Positions 1 through 7,700 of a stretch of DNA of 64,000 nucleotides are shown here, piece by piece. The DNA is from Bernardetia sp. MNP-M8 (lineage in GTDB: Bacteria > Bacteroidota > Bacteroidia > Cytophagales > Bernardetiaceae): positions 496,001 through 560,000 of the forward strand of contig NZ_CP147012.1 in assembly GCF_037126285.1 (NCBI RefSeq). Reading direction: 5' to 3'. The position numbers were made by a program, and so were the translations under genes. Each line of letters begins with the position of its first letter. Positions within the stretch are counted from its first letter, which is position 1. A model generated the notes under the pieces. It searched no databases. It was not told the DNA's origin and saw nothing but the letters and a program-made list of their open reading frames with translations.

Positions 1-690
1 CTTTTACCGTTGGTATTTTTAGTTATTGTAGGAACAGTTGTTTTGCAAGGTCTTACTGCCAAACCAATAGCCAAGCTACTAGGAGTTACACGTAAAGAAC
101 CAAATGGAGTAGCCTTTTTGAGTGCTGATGAATCTGCTCGTTTTATTGCCAAAATTCTTCAAAAATACAATATTCCTGTCTTGCTTGCAGATACTTCTAA
201 AGCAAATACAAGAGAGGCATCTATGCAACAAATTCCTATTTATGAAGGAAGTATTTTGAATGAAGAAGCATGGGAAGAATTAGATTTTGCTCAGTATGGA
301 CAGCTTTGGGCAATGACTCCTAATGCAGAAATAAATGCTTTAGCCTGTAGAATTTTAGGTGAAGAATTGGTCAAAGACAAAGTATTTCGTTTTATATCAA
401 ATCGTGAACAAGAAACTCTCAATAAAGAAGACTATCCAAAAAATATACTTTTTGATGGAAGAGCAGATTTTATTTCTTTTTCTCATTTTATTCGTAAAGA
501 CCCAGAAATAAAAGAAATAAAAGTAAATAGTCGTGAAGATGTATTGAATACATTAGAGACAAAAGAAAATAAAGGAAAAGTAATTCCTCTATTTGTAATC
601 AACGATAAAAATTTTGTAGAACCTGCTTTAGCTCTTACACCCTTAGAAATAGGAAAAGAAACTAAATTTATATATCTAAAAATCAAATAA
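1..690 (+). CDS. Na+/H+ antiporter (NhaP/CPA1 type), C-terminal part only
   Basis: The reading frame is open from base 1, so the gene begins upstream of the window. About 230 residues remain. The first ~25 are the end of the last membrane segment followed by a VVLQGLTAKPIAKLLG stretch, which is typical where CPA1/NhaP sodium-proton antiporters leave the membrane. The rest is a soluble cytoplasmic tail with a Rossmann-like start (VAFLSADESARFIAKIL, then VLLADTS), resembling the TrkA/RCK-like nucleotide-binding tails that regulate such antiporters. The expected role is proton-driven Na+ (or K+) export across the inner membrane. A hairpin follows the stop codon. Identification as a CPA1-type antiporter tail is fairly secure; the ion specificity is not visible. 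Confidence 0.75.
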   Translation, partial: LLPLVFLVIVGTVVLQGLTAKPIAKLLGVTRKEPNGVAFLSADESARFIAKILQKYNIPVLLADTSKANTREASMQQIPIYEGSILNEEAWEELDFAQYGQLWAMTPNAEINALACRILGEELVKDKVFRFISNREQETLNKEDYPKNILFDGRADFISFSHFIRKDPEIKEIKVNSREDVLNTLETKENKGKVIPLFVINDKNFVEPALALTPLEIGKETKFIYLKIK

Positions 691-736
691 GTTTAGATAA
701 ATATAACAACAAAAAATCTTTTTACTCATTAAAGCT

Positions 737-773
737 ACTATTTTTTATTTTTTCAGTAAAAAATAAAAATAGT
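737..773 (+). terminator. Hairpin terminator after the antiporter gene
   Basis: ACTATTTTTTATTTTTT (737-753) pairs with AAAAAATAAAAATAGT (758-773) around a CAGT loop. It lies 46 bp after the antiporter stop. The stem is almost all A/T, so it is weaker than the other terminators in this window. Confidence 0.45.
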
Positions 774-802
774 TTATCAGCTCAAAAAAAAATAAAAAAC
801 AC

Positions 803-832
803 TTGTTAAACTATTTTTTTTTTGCACCTTTG
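803..832 (+). promoter_or_regulatory. Bacteroidota-type promoter of the RNA at 838-1060
   Basis: TTG at 803-805 and CACCTTTG at 825-832 are separated by 19 bp. This matches the Bacteroidota vegetative promoter (-33 TTG, -7 TAnnTTTG) except for C in place of T at the first base of the -7 box. The predicted start of transcription is about 838-840. No gene on the plus strand follows before 3768, so the promoter appears to serve the short structured transcript. Confidence 0.55.
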
Positions 833-837
833 TAGTA

Positions 838-1060
838 GTTATGAAAAACAAATTAAATTTGTTTTTCTGCTTTGCTTAGAATCAAATGGAAAGCAAAAGA
901 TATTTAATTAGAAGATTCGGTTTAATCACTCAATTTACAATTTTTCTTTGTTAATTGTTTTATCAATTTTAGCGCACGCCAATCATTTAATTTTTATCTA
1001 AGCCTCCAAAGCTGATAAAACAGAAAAGGCTATCTTCTTACGAAGAATAGCCTTTTTTTA
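838..1060 (+). ncRNA. Probable structured non-coding RNA, about 220 nt (6S-like fold possible)
   Basis: A promoter ends at 832 and a strong terminator starts at 1026, yet no credible protein lies between; the only ATG frame from 841 is 12 codons. The two ends pair over a long distance: TTTTCTG (863-869) with CAGAAAA (1021-1027), GCTTT (869-873) with AAAGC (1008-1012), and GCTTAG (874-879) with CTAAGC (998-1003). Inside, AATTAGAAGA (about 906-915) can pair with TCTTTGTTAATT (about 955-966), leaving a large interrupted helix. Stems closed at both ends around a central bubble are typical of 6S RNA, the RNA polymerase regulator, but identity is not proven. A perfect palindrome at 844-866 could compete with the outer stem. 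It is read on the plus strand, convergent with the minus-strand gene ending at 1064. Confidence 0.5.
1026..1058 (+). terminator. Strong rho-independent terminator, probably bidirectional
   Basis: AAGGCTATCTTC (1026-1037) pairs with GAAGAATAGCCTT (1042-1054) around a TTAC loop with a single bulged A, followed by seven T's. A's on the left side mean it can also end the minus-strand transcript whose last gene stops at 1064. Confidence 0.85.
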
Positions 1061-1063
1061 TGC

Positions 1064-1540
1064 TTATAATTGTTTTATATCTTCTAAATATGACTTTATT
1101 TGGTAATCTTCATTTATGACATATCTTTTTTGAAAATCTTTAAATTCTAATTCATTACAAATACATAAACCTATAGGAATGCCAATAGGACGATAGTTAA
1201 TTTCTGTAAGATAGATTCCATTACTTAATTTTAAAACTAATGATTTATCATCATCTATCTCATCCATATAGTAACAAAGATAAATATCTTCTATCTTTTG
1301 TCTTAGTAATTTTTTCTTCTCCTGCTCTTCTATTTCTTTTCCTTTATCAAATTGTTCATTGCAATATGCTATGTTAGATTCATTTAAGTAGTAAAAAATC
1401 TCATCACAATTAGATAAAGAAAATATTGTATTATCTTCTAGTTTAACATAAGAATGAAACGTTTGTAATTCATTTTTATGAGAATAGTTATAACATATTT
1501 GGAATATAGTTTTACCAATAAGAGTCGAAAGCGATAACAT
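1064..1540 (-). CDS. Hypothetical protein, 158 aa
   Basis: I do not recognise this protein. It has no signal peptide or membrane segment and is rich in Asn, Glu, Lys and Tyr. Residues 60-85 are strongly charged and probably helical (FDKGKEIEEQEKKKLLRQK). The second half has alternating hydrophobic residues suggesting beta strands (SLVLKLSNGIYLTEINYRPIGIPIGLCI). It starts 9 bp after the stop of the leucyl aminopeptidase gene on the same strand and has no promoter box that I can see, so the two are probably co-transcribed. The overall look (small, acidic, soluble) resembles immunity-type or SMI1/KNR4-like proteins, but no motif supports that. Confidence 0.6.
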   Translation of the reverse strand: MLSLSTLIGKTIFQICYNYSHKNELQTFHSYVKLEDNTIFSLSNCDEIFYYLNESNIAYCNEQFDKGKEIEEQEKKKLLRQKIEDIYLCYYMDEIDDDKSLVLKLSNGIYLTEINYRPIGIPIGLCICNELEFKDFQKRYVINEDYQIKSYLEDIKQL

Positions 1541-1549
1541 ATAAAAGAT

Positions 1550-3007
1550 TTAAGAAAATTGCTCTATTAAGAAATGATACAGGAGGCGTACACCTGTTCC
1601 TGTTCCATTTTTACCTCTATAACTAGACGATTTCATAAGATAAGCTGGCGCAGCTATATCCATGTGAATCCAATCGTAATCTACAAAGTGTTCTAAAAAC
1701 TTTCCTGCAACGATTGCTCCTGCAAAACTTCCTCCCACATTTTTAATATCAGCTACATCAGATTTTAAATAATCTTTGTACTCGTTCCATAAAGGAAATT
1801 CTACCAAACGCTCATAAGTTTCTCTTCCACTTTTTTCTAAAGCTCTTTTCAATACTTCATCTGTATTACCCATAAAAACAGTACCTTCTTCACCTATAGC
1901 ACGCACTGCACTTCCTGTAAGAGTTGCTAAATCAATAACTAACTCTGGAGCTAATTCTTTTGCATAATCTAAAGCGTCAGCCATAATGAGTCTTCCTTCT
2001 CCGTCTGTGTTGGTGATTTCTACAGTTGCGCCACTTCGCATCGTAATTACATCTCCTGGAACTAATCCTTGATTACTAATTGAATTATCTGTAATAGGCA
2101 AAAGTCCGACAACATATAATGGAATATTATTTTTAGCAAGTGCATAAATAAGTCCTACCACACTGGCAGAACCTCCCATGTCTGACTTCATAATTTCTAA
2201 GGCAGCCGTTGAAGTTTTAATATTTGCACCTCCAATATCAAAAGTTACTCCTTTTCCCACCAAAACAATAGGCGTATCATTAGTAGCATCTTTTGGAGAA
2301 TAAATGAGTTTGGCAAAAATGGCATCTTCATGACTAGCTTGTGAAACACCCAAAATACCTCCCATTTTTTCAGCTTCTATACGCTCTTTATTCCAAATTT
2401 CGGTTTCAAAACCTGCTTCTTTTCCTAATTCTTCTATTTTTTGTCCGTATATAGATGGTTTCTTAAAATTTGGAGGGTCGTTTACCAAATCTCTTGTTAG
2501 CCAAACAGCGTCACAAAGTGTGGTCATTTTTTCTAACTCTTCTTGTTCGATAGTTTCTGTTTCACTTGAGAAAACTACTTCTACCTGCAAAGTATCTCTA
2601 AAATAGTCCTCTGAATTTCCTTTTTTCTCATAATTATAACTTCCTAAATTCAAACCTTCTAAAAAGCAGAGAATACTTTCTTTACTCAAAATAGCATCAG
2701 CCAAAACTTGTAACTTATTAATAGAATGAGTTTTGATAAGCTGTGCCACTAAATGCCCTTGATTACGCATTTTTTCTTTATGAACATAATTTTCCTGTAT
2801 TGGGGCAAGATAAGGAACTGCAAAAACTACTTGATTATCTAAGAAAACAGTAGTGGGGATTTGCTCCTTTTCAAAATAATTTACTAATGAAGAAATAGGA
2901 AAATTATCTGAAAATGTAGAAGGAAGATTGTCAAAATTTTCTCCTAGCAAATAAATACAAGGAGTAGATTCTGAAAGATGCTCACGAACAGTAAAAAAAA
3001 TTTGCAT
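1550..3007 (-). CDS. pepA: Leucyl aminopeptidase, peptidase family M17
   Basis: The enzyme is a cytosolic, two-metal aminopeptidase removing N-terminal residues (often Leu) from peptides; family members form hexamers. The 485-aa protein has the usual layout: a divergent N-terminal domain (1-165) and a catalytic domain. The metal and active-site residues are visible: GKGVTFDIGG (K252, D257), KSDMGG (D276), and the signature NTDGEGRL (D335, E337, R339), where most family members have NTDAEGRL. The C-terminus ends with the family-typical GTGVRLLYHFL. It is the first gene of a probable two-gene unit with the unknown gene at 1064-1540. The start is ATG at 3007; no nearer alternative keeps the N-terminal domain. 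Confidence 0.93.
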   Translation of the reverse strand: MQIFFTVREHLSESTPCIYLLGENFDNLPSTFSDNFPISSLVNYFEKEQIPTTVFLDNQVVFAVPYLAPIQENYVHKEKMRNQGHLVAQLIKTHSINKLQVLADAILSKESILCFLEGLNLGSYNYEKKGNSEDYFRDTLQVEVVFSSETETIEQEELEKMTTLCDAVWLTRDLVNDPPNFKKPSIYGQKIEELGKEAGFETEIWNKERIEAEKMGGILGVSQASHEDAIFAKLIYSPKDATNDTPIVLVGKGVTFDIGGANIKTSTAALEIMKSDMGGSASVVGLIYALAKNNIPLYVVGLLPITDNSISNQGLVPGDVITMRSGATVEITNTDGEGRLIMADALDYAKELAPELVIDLATLTGSAVRAIGEEGTVFMGNTDEVLKRALEKSGRETYERLVEFPLWNEYKDYLKSDVADIKNVGGSFAGAIVAGKFLEHFVDYDWIHMDIAAPAYLMKSSSYRGKNGTGTGVRLLYHFLIEQFS

Positions 3008-3118
3008 AAAATAAAGTAATGAAAAAATGTGTGTTGCTTAAGACAAATGAAAACAACTTACAATTAAAAGTTTTTTTAAGTTGCACAGACTTTGTAGCCT
3101 ATATGATTATACTAGAAA

Positions 3119-3547
3119 TTAACAAGAAATTTTTTCTACTCTTGTTTGATGTCTTCCTCCTTCAAATTCTGTTTTTAAGAAGATTTCAACCATTTTTTGA
3201 GCTAACTCTTGTGTTACAAAACGAGCAGGAATACAAATTACATTTGCATTATTATGCTGACGAGCAAGAGCTGCTAATTCTTCATTCCAACAAATGGCAG
3301 CACGAATATCAGCATGTTTATTGGCACTCATAGCAATTCCGTTTCCACTTCCACAAATCAAAATCCCCAATTCAGTTTCGTTACTAGTTACAGAATTTGC
3401 TAATGGATGTGCAAAATCGGGATAATCTACTGAATCTGAACTATCTGTTCCAAAATTTTTAACCTCGTGACCTAAATTAGTCAGATAGTTTTGTAAGAAT
3501 TTTTTGTATTCAGTTCCTGCGTGGTCGTTGGCAATTGAAATTTTCAT
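3119..3547 (-). CDS. rpiB: Ribose-5-phosphate isomerase B
   Basis: The enzyme interconverts ribose-5-phosphate and ribulose-5-phosphate in the non-oxidative pentose phosphate pathway. The ATG at 3547 gives MKISIANDHAGTEYK, the standard RpiB N-terminus with the Asp-His pair (D8, H9). The frame is open upstream to 3592, but the extra 15 residues match nothing in the family, so 3547 is preferred, giving 142 aa, which is normal. The catalytic Cys lies in LICGSGNG (C65), and ARQHNNANVICIPAR carries the phosphate-binding His/Arg region. It faces the same way as the peptidase gene downstream (stop 3119, next start 3007) but with a 111-bp gap. The divergent neighbour is the M48 protease. Confidence 0.95.
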   Translation of the reverse strand: MKISIANDHAGTEYKKFLQNYLTNLGHEVKNFGTDSSDSVDYPDFAHPLANSVTSNETELGILICGSGNGIAMSANKHADIRAAICWNEELAALARQHNNANVICIPARFVTQELAQKMVEIFLKTEFEGGRHQTRVEKISC

Positions 3548-3767
3548 TGAAAAAGGGTAATCTTTTATAAGAGTTTTTAGTATAAAGCACAAATAAATAT
3601 ATAATTCTCAAAAATACGGATTTTTAAATAAGTAGAAACTATCCAAAATTATATTTTTCTATAAAAAGATAAAAAATTATTTATTTTAAACCATAAAATC
3701 GTTTTGAAGTTATAATAAATAGAATGAATCAGTAAAACATTTTAAGAATAATAAAAACGATAATTTA

Positions 3768-5000
3768 ATGAACGCATCTCAAATCTTAATTCTTATCATT
3801 GCTATTTTAGTAGGCGATTTTTTATTAGAAAATTTTTTAGAATGGCTTAATTCTCAAAAACAACCTGCTCATTTGCCCAATCAGTTTGCAGATATTTACA
3901 CGGAAGATGAATATCAAAAATCAAAAGCCTATAAGAAAGCAAATACAGCCTTTTCTTTGATTAGTAACTCTGTGAGCTTTATTCTTACACTTATATTTTT
4001 AATTACTGGTTCTTTTGGGTGGTTGAGCGAACTTTTAGAAGTTTATTTTCAAAATCCTATTTGGCACGCTCTTGCTTTTTTTGCAGTGGTTACGATAGCT
4101 TCTTCTCTTTTAGGATTGCCTTTTTCATTGTATCAAACTTTTGTTATTGAGGAGAAATTTGGATTTAACAAAACGACCAAAAAATTATTTATTACAGATA
4201 AATTAAAAGGACTTTTGCTTGGTGCAATAGTAGGAGGAATTATAGGTTATGTTCTTTTATATCTTGTTTTAGAAATTGGCAAAAACTTTTGGATTTACTT
4301 TTGGGTAATAATTACCGTTTTTTCTATTGGAATGCAGTTTTTTTATGCTTCCTTAATAATGCCACTCTTCAACAAACTAACCCCTTTAGAAGATGGACAA
4401 CTTAGAGAATCTATTGAAGAATATGCAGGGAGTGTTTATTTTCCTCTTCAAAATATTTTCGTAATTGATGGCTCAAAACGCTCTACAAAAGCAAATGCCT
4501 TTTTTATGGGATTTGGAAAGCAGAAAAAAGTTGTTTTTTATGATACCATTTTAGAAAAACACAGTACAGAAGAACTAGTAGCTATTTTTGCTCACGAAGT
4601 AGGACATTATAAAAAGAATCATATTCCTCAAACTATGGCAATATCTATTGCACAAACAGGACTTACGCTTTTTATCTTGGCACAAATTATTTTTAGTAAG
4701 GAAATTTCTCTTGCCTTAGGTGCAAACGAATGGCAAATTCACTTAAATATGATTGCATTTGGTTTTCTTTATTCGCCTATTTCTACGATTACAAGTGTTT
4801 TATTTAATATTTTCTCTCGTAAAAACGAATATGAAGCTGATAATTATGCCAAAGAAACGTATGGTAGCAAACCTCTTGCAACAGCACTCAAAAAACTTTC
4901 TGCTGACTCACTTTCCAATCTTACGCCACACCCTTGGTACGTATTTTTTAAATATTCACATCCACCACTTAGTGAGCGTTTGAAGGCAATGGGAGAGTAA
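3768..5000 (+). CDS. M48-family zinc metalloprotease, CAAX prenyl protease 1 (Ste24)-like
   Basis: This is an inner-membrane zinc protease of 410 aa. The N-terminal half (about 1-210) holds several hydrophobic segments and the EEKFGFNKTT stretch of the Ste24 N-terminal domain. The catalytic HEVGH motif is at 276-280, and the third zinc ligand is in NEYEADNYA (E356). A further hydrophobic pair lies between these motifs. In bacteria, homologues are thought to act in membrane protein quality control; true CAAX processing is not expected without prenylation. The gene stands alone, divergent from rpiB (220-bp gap), and is followed by an unrelated repeat region. The assignment to Ste24-like M48 is firm; the substrate is unknown. 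Confidence 0.92.
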   Translation: MNASQILILIIAILVGDFLLENFLEWLNSQKQPAHLPNQFADIYTEDEYQKSKAYKKANTAFSLISNSVSFILTLIFLITGSFGWLSELLEVYFQNPIWHALAFFAVVTIASSLLGLPFSLYQTFVIEEKFGFNKTTKKLFITDKLKGLLLGAIVGGIIGYVLLYLVLEIGKNFWIYFWVIITVFSIGMQFFYASLIMPLFNKLTPLEDGQLRESIEEYAGSVYFPLQNIFVIDGSKRSTKANAFFMGFGKQKKVVFYDTILEKHSTEELVAIFAHEVGHYKKNHIPQTMAISIAQTGLTLFILAQIIFSKEISLALGANEWQIHLNMIAFGFLYSPISTITSVLFNIFSRKNEYEADNYAKETYGSKPLATALKKLSADSLSNLTPHPWYVFFKYSHPPLSERLKAMGE

Positions 5001-5094
5001 AGTAAAGTCAGAAATCAGATTCAGATTCAGATTTTAGAAGGAGGTATGAGTTCAGTTCCCCAAAACTGAATAGGCGTATTTGATAGCACTAAAT

Positions 5095-5269
5095 ATACTG
5101 TTTCAAAAATTTTACAATGTTTTTTGTGTATTCAACTCCCCAGAGTTGAACGAAACGCTTCCTCAGAAGCGTGATTCAAGCAAATAAATCACGCTTCTGA
5201 GGAAGCTAAACATTCAGTTCTGAGGAACTGAATGCACAACAAAATGCAATAAAACTTTTGAAACAGTGT
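5095..5269. mobile_element. 175-bp MITE with 14-bp inverted ends and 7-bp target duplication
   Basis: ATACTGTTTCAAAA (5095-5108) and TTTTGAAACAGTGT (5256-5269) are inverted repeats with one mismatch. The element is flanked directly by the duplicated heptamer ACTAAAT (5088-5094 and 5270-5276). The interior is a nested near-palindrome: hairpin TTCAACTC/GAGTTGAA (5131-5150), a perfect 20-bp inverted repeat GCTTCCTCAGAAGCGTGATT (5157-5176) with its complement at 5187-5206, and hairpin CATTCAGTTC/GAACTGAATG (5211-5234). No ORF is present. A small related hairpin (TTCAGTT/AACTGAA, 5051-5070) lies just outside. The 364-bp gap between the protease gene and the gene at 5365 otherwise holds nothing recognisable. 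Confidence 0.75.
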
Positions 5270-5364
5270 ACTAAATCAACACAAAATTATAATTGGTCTA
5301 AAAATCAGTTTGCAAAAGCCCTAACACTCTAAAATCATAATAAATTTATTTTAAAAATTCTATA

Positions 5365-5910
5365 ATGAAAAAATACGTTTTACTTTTTCTCTTTTTGATA
5401 TTTAGCTATTCACTTCTAAAAGCACAAGTTCCACAAAACAATACTTTCAAAACAAAGGAAGATTATTATGAGCATCAACTTCAAGTAAAAAAAGGATTAC
5501 AAGATTGGTTTAATTACAATCCTTTGGAAGAAGATAATACCACTTTACAACTAAAACTTTTGTTAGAATCCTATTTAATGGCGTGGATAAATGGCGCACC
5601 TCATATTAATTTAGTTATAGATGGTAAAATAGAAGGAGAAATGCTCTCAGATAAAAAATTTGAATATTCAAAAGAATTATTATTGTCTATGATGTTTTCA
5701 AAAGTTACTTATTTATTGGAAAATAAAGAAGCAGAAAGTACAGATTTTGAGACAAATTTAGCTGGTGTAAAAGCAATGATTTTGACTTATAAAAAAATAA
5801 AATCTCAAACAAAAAACAAGAAAAAATACAGAACTGATTCTATGGAAGAGTATTTAGACTGGGAAAAAGACGGAAAACTAGAAGAAGAAATAGAAAAAAT
5901 TCTAAATTAA
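5365..5910 (+). CDS. Hypothetical exported protein, 181 aa
   Basis: The N-terminus (MKKYVLLFLFLIFSYSLLKAQ) is a clear Sec signal peptide ending in the AQ cleavage context common in Bacteroidota. The mature part is about 160 residues, helical and charged, with a Lys/Glu-rich tail (KKKYRTDSMEEYLDWEKDGK). I recognise no domain. It stands alone between the MITE and the promoter of the enoyl-CoA hydratase gene. A periplasmic location is likely; the function is unknown. Confidence 0.7.
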   Translation: MKKYVLLFLFLIFSYSLLKAQVPQNNTFKTKEDYYEHQLQVKKGLQDWFNYNPLEEDNTTLQLKLLLESYLMAWINGAPHINLVIDGKIEGEMLSDKKFEYSKELLLSMMFSKVTYLLENKEAESTDFETNLAGVKAMILTYKKIKSQTKNKKKYRTDSMEEYLDWEKDGKLEEEIEKILN

Positions 5911-5966
5911 ATAATTGATAAACTATAAATATAAAGTCAAAAAACAAAATCGATTAAACTAATTAA

Positions 5967-5997
5967 TTGTGAATCCGTGTCAAACTTCTTACCTTTG
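5967..5997 (+). promoter_or_regulatory. Promoter of the enoyl-CoA hydratase gene
   Basis: TTG (5967-5969) and a perfect TAnnTTTG box, TACCTTTG (5990-5997), are 20 bp apart. Transcription would start near 6003, giving an untranslated leader of about 70 nt before the ATG at 6073. Confidence 0.6.
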
Positions 5998-6072
5998 ACC
6001 CTAACTAATCTCACTAGAAATCACAATAAAATTGAATAGTTGAATTTATAAAACTATTTGAAAAATAATTAT

Positions 6073-6849
6073 ATGGAATACAAAAACTTACTTTTGACGC
6101 TCTCTGATGGAATTTTGAAAATTACTATAAATAGAGAAAGTAAATTAAATGCTCTCAACATCGAAACGATGGAGGAAATTGATAAAGCATTTACTCGTGC
6201 CTACGATGACAAAGAAGTAAAATCAGTTTTGATAACAGGAGCAGGCAATAAAGCATTTGTAGCAGGAGCTGATATTTCAGAAATTGCTGAAATCAATGAA
6301 ATGAATGCTCGTAAATTTGCTGAGCGTGGACAAGAAATATTCTTAAAAATAGAAAACTGTCCTAAGCCTGTTGTAGCAGCCGTTAATGGTTTTGCTCTTG
6401 GTGGAGGTTGTGAACTTGCTATGGCTTGTCATATCCGTATCGCTTCAGAAAATGCTAAGTTTGGACAACCTGAAATCAACTTAGGAATTATCCCTGGTTA
6501 TGGAGGAACGCAGCGTTTGCCTATCTACATTGGTCGTTCTAAAGCAATGGAACTTCTCATGACAGGTGATATGATTGATGCAAAAATGTCTCTTTCTCTC
6601 GGACTTGTAAATCATGTAGTTGCTTCTCACGAAGTAGTAGAAAAAGCTGAAGAGCTACTTCAAAAATTAAATAAAAAAGCTCCTATTGCTTTAGGACAAA
6701 TTATTGAGAGCGTAAATTCGGTGTATCGTCCAGAAGATGGTTACCAAACAGAAGCAAATGCCTTTGCTAATTGTTGTCGTTCAGAAGATTTTAAAGAAGG
6801 AACAAGTGCATTTTTAGAGAAAAGAAAAGCGAACTTTGAAGGAAAATAA
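6073..6849 (+). CDS. Enoyl-CoA hydratase/isomerase (crotonase family)
   Basis: This is a soluble crotonase-fold enzyme, most likely hydrating trans-2-enoyl-CoA in fatty-acid beta-oxidation. The 258-aa length is standard. The oxyanion-hole stretch AFVAGADISEI and the GFALGGGCELAMACH loop are intact. Both glutamates typical of hydratases are present, in GQPEINLGIIPGYGGTQRL and AMELLMTG. The start chosen is the ATG at 6073 (MEYKN); an in-frame TTG at 6058 would add only five residues. The promoter at 5967-5997 and the terminator at 6876-6917 make it a single-gene unit. Substrate chain length cannot be read from the sequence. Confidence 0.92.
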   Translation: MEYKNLLLTLSDGILKITINRESKLNALNIETMEEIDKAFTRAYDDKEVKSVLITGAGNKAFVAGADISEIAEINEMNARKFAERGQEIFLKIENCPKPVVAAVNGFALGGGCELAMACHIRIASENAKFGQPEINLGIIPGYGGTQRLPIYIGRSKAMELLMTGDMIDAKMSLSLGLVNHVVASHEVVEKAEELLQKLNKKAPIALGQIIESVNSVYRPEDGYQTEANAFANCCRSEDFKEGTSAFLEKRKANFEGK

Positions 6850-6875
6850 TCTTTATTGATTCCTCAAACTATAAA

Positions 6876-6917
6876 AATTTTCTTCGGTCTATGTTTTTCA
6901 TCTGACCGAAGAAAATT
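6876..6917. terminator. Bidirectional terminator between convergent genes
   Basis: AATTTTCTTCGGTC (6876-6889) pairs perfectly with GACCGAAGAAAATT (6904-6917). It lies between the stops of the enoyl-CoA hydratase gene (6849) and the thioredoxin-like gene (6935). Confidence 0.8.
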
Positions 6918-6934
6918 AATTAAACCTACATTTT

Positions 6935-7567
6935 TTATTTTTTGTTTAATAGCTCTGCTAGTTCATTTTGTGTATGCTGTGTTTTGTCTTTTGCATACCA
7001 ACCGTGAAGAGATTCTGCAAAACCCTTAAAATCCTCTAGTTTTGGATTTTGTCTTACTCTTTCTTTATATTCTACGACTAACTTTTGAGCTTCGGCTGGT
7101 CTTGCTCCCCACGAATTGAGAATTTTCAATTGTTTGTTTTTTTCTTCTTTGACAAAAATAAGTTTTGGAATTGCTCTTCCACCACCTGTCAGAAACTCAT
7201 CTATCAAATCAGGGTTTTCATCTCTTAAAAGAAAACGAATTTCTAGTTTTTCGCCTGCTTCTTCTGCAATTTTATTCATAACAGGTACAATTTGAGCAGC
7301 ATCTCCACACCAACTCTCTGTCAAAACGATCCAATAATATTTTTCATTTGATGAAATAGTAGCTAAAGCATTTTTGACATTCTCGTTTACTTTTGTTGTC
7401 TTGTCAAGCCTGTTCATACGATACATATTTGTATTTGTATATTCCAAAATTTCTGGACGATTATCTCCATTTGTGGTGGTTGCTTTTTCTAAAAGTTCTT
7501 GTCCAAGTGTTCTATACTCTTGGTAGGAAAGAGATTTTTCTAAATAGTCTTTATCTAAATAGTCCAT
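6935..7567 (-). CDS. Thioredoxin-family protein, single-Cys type
   Basis: This 210-aa protein has no signal peptide, so it is probably cytoplasmic. The thioredoxin fold core is visible from about residue 75: the strand YYWIVLTESWCGDAAQIVPVM followed by helix, and later the cis-Pro loop GRAIPKLIFV. The usual CxxC is replaced by WCGDA, so only one Cys remains at the active site. That is typical of the bacterial Thioredoxin_9-like group, whose function is poorly known. Residues 1-70 and the C-terminal 50 are helical extensions. It is a single gene, convergent with the enoyl-CoA hydratase. Confidence 0.8.
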   Translation of the reverse strand: MDYLDKDYLEKSLSYQEYRTLGQELLEKATTTNGDNRPEILEYTNTNMYRMNRLDKTTKVNENVKNALATISSNEKYYWIVLTESWCGDAAQIVPVMNKIAEEAGEKLEIRFLLRDENPDLIDEFLTGGGRAIPKLIFVKEEKNKQLKILNSWGARPAEAQKLVVEYKERVRQNPKLEDFKGFAESLHGWYAKDKTQHTQNELAELLNKK

Positions 7568-7700
7568 AATGAGTAACGAATTTTTATTTTATATGAATAA
7601 ATGTTGATATGTTTGTATATGAAGTAATACGGAAAAACAGTGTATTTTGTTTTGATAAATTTTACTGTCTTTTTTTCAGCAAAAGGGAATTATTTTGTAC

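Noticed and set aside
841-879. Leader peptide of 12 codons (ATG 841)
   Set aside because: No plus-strand gene follows for it to control, and its codons form a palindrome and part of the RNA's long-range stem.
3019-3333. Open frame of 104 codons on the plus strand
   Set aside because: It overlaps rpiB on the other strand, has no family-like sequence, and rpiB is a clear gene.
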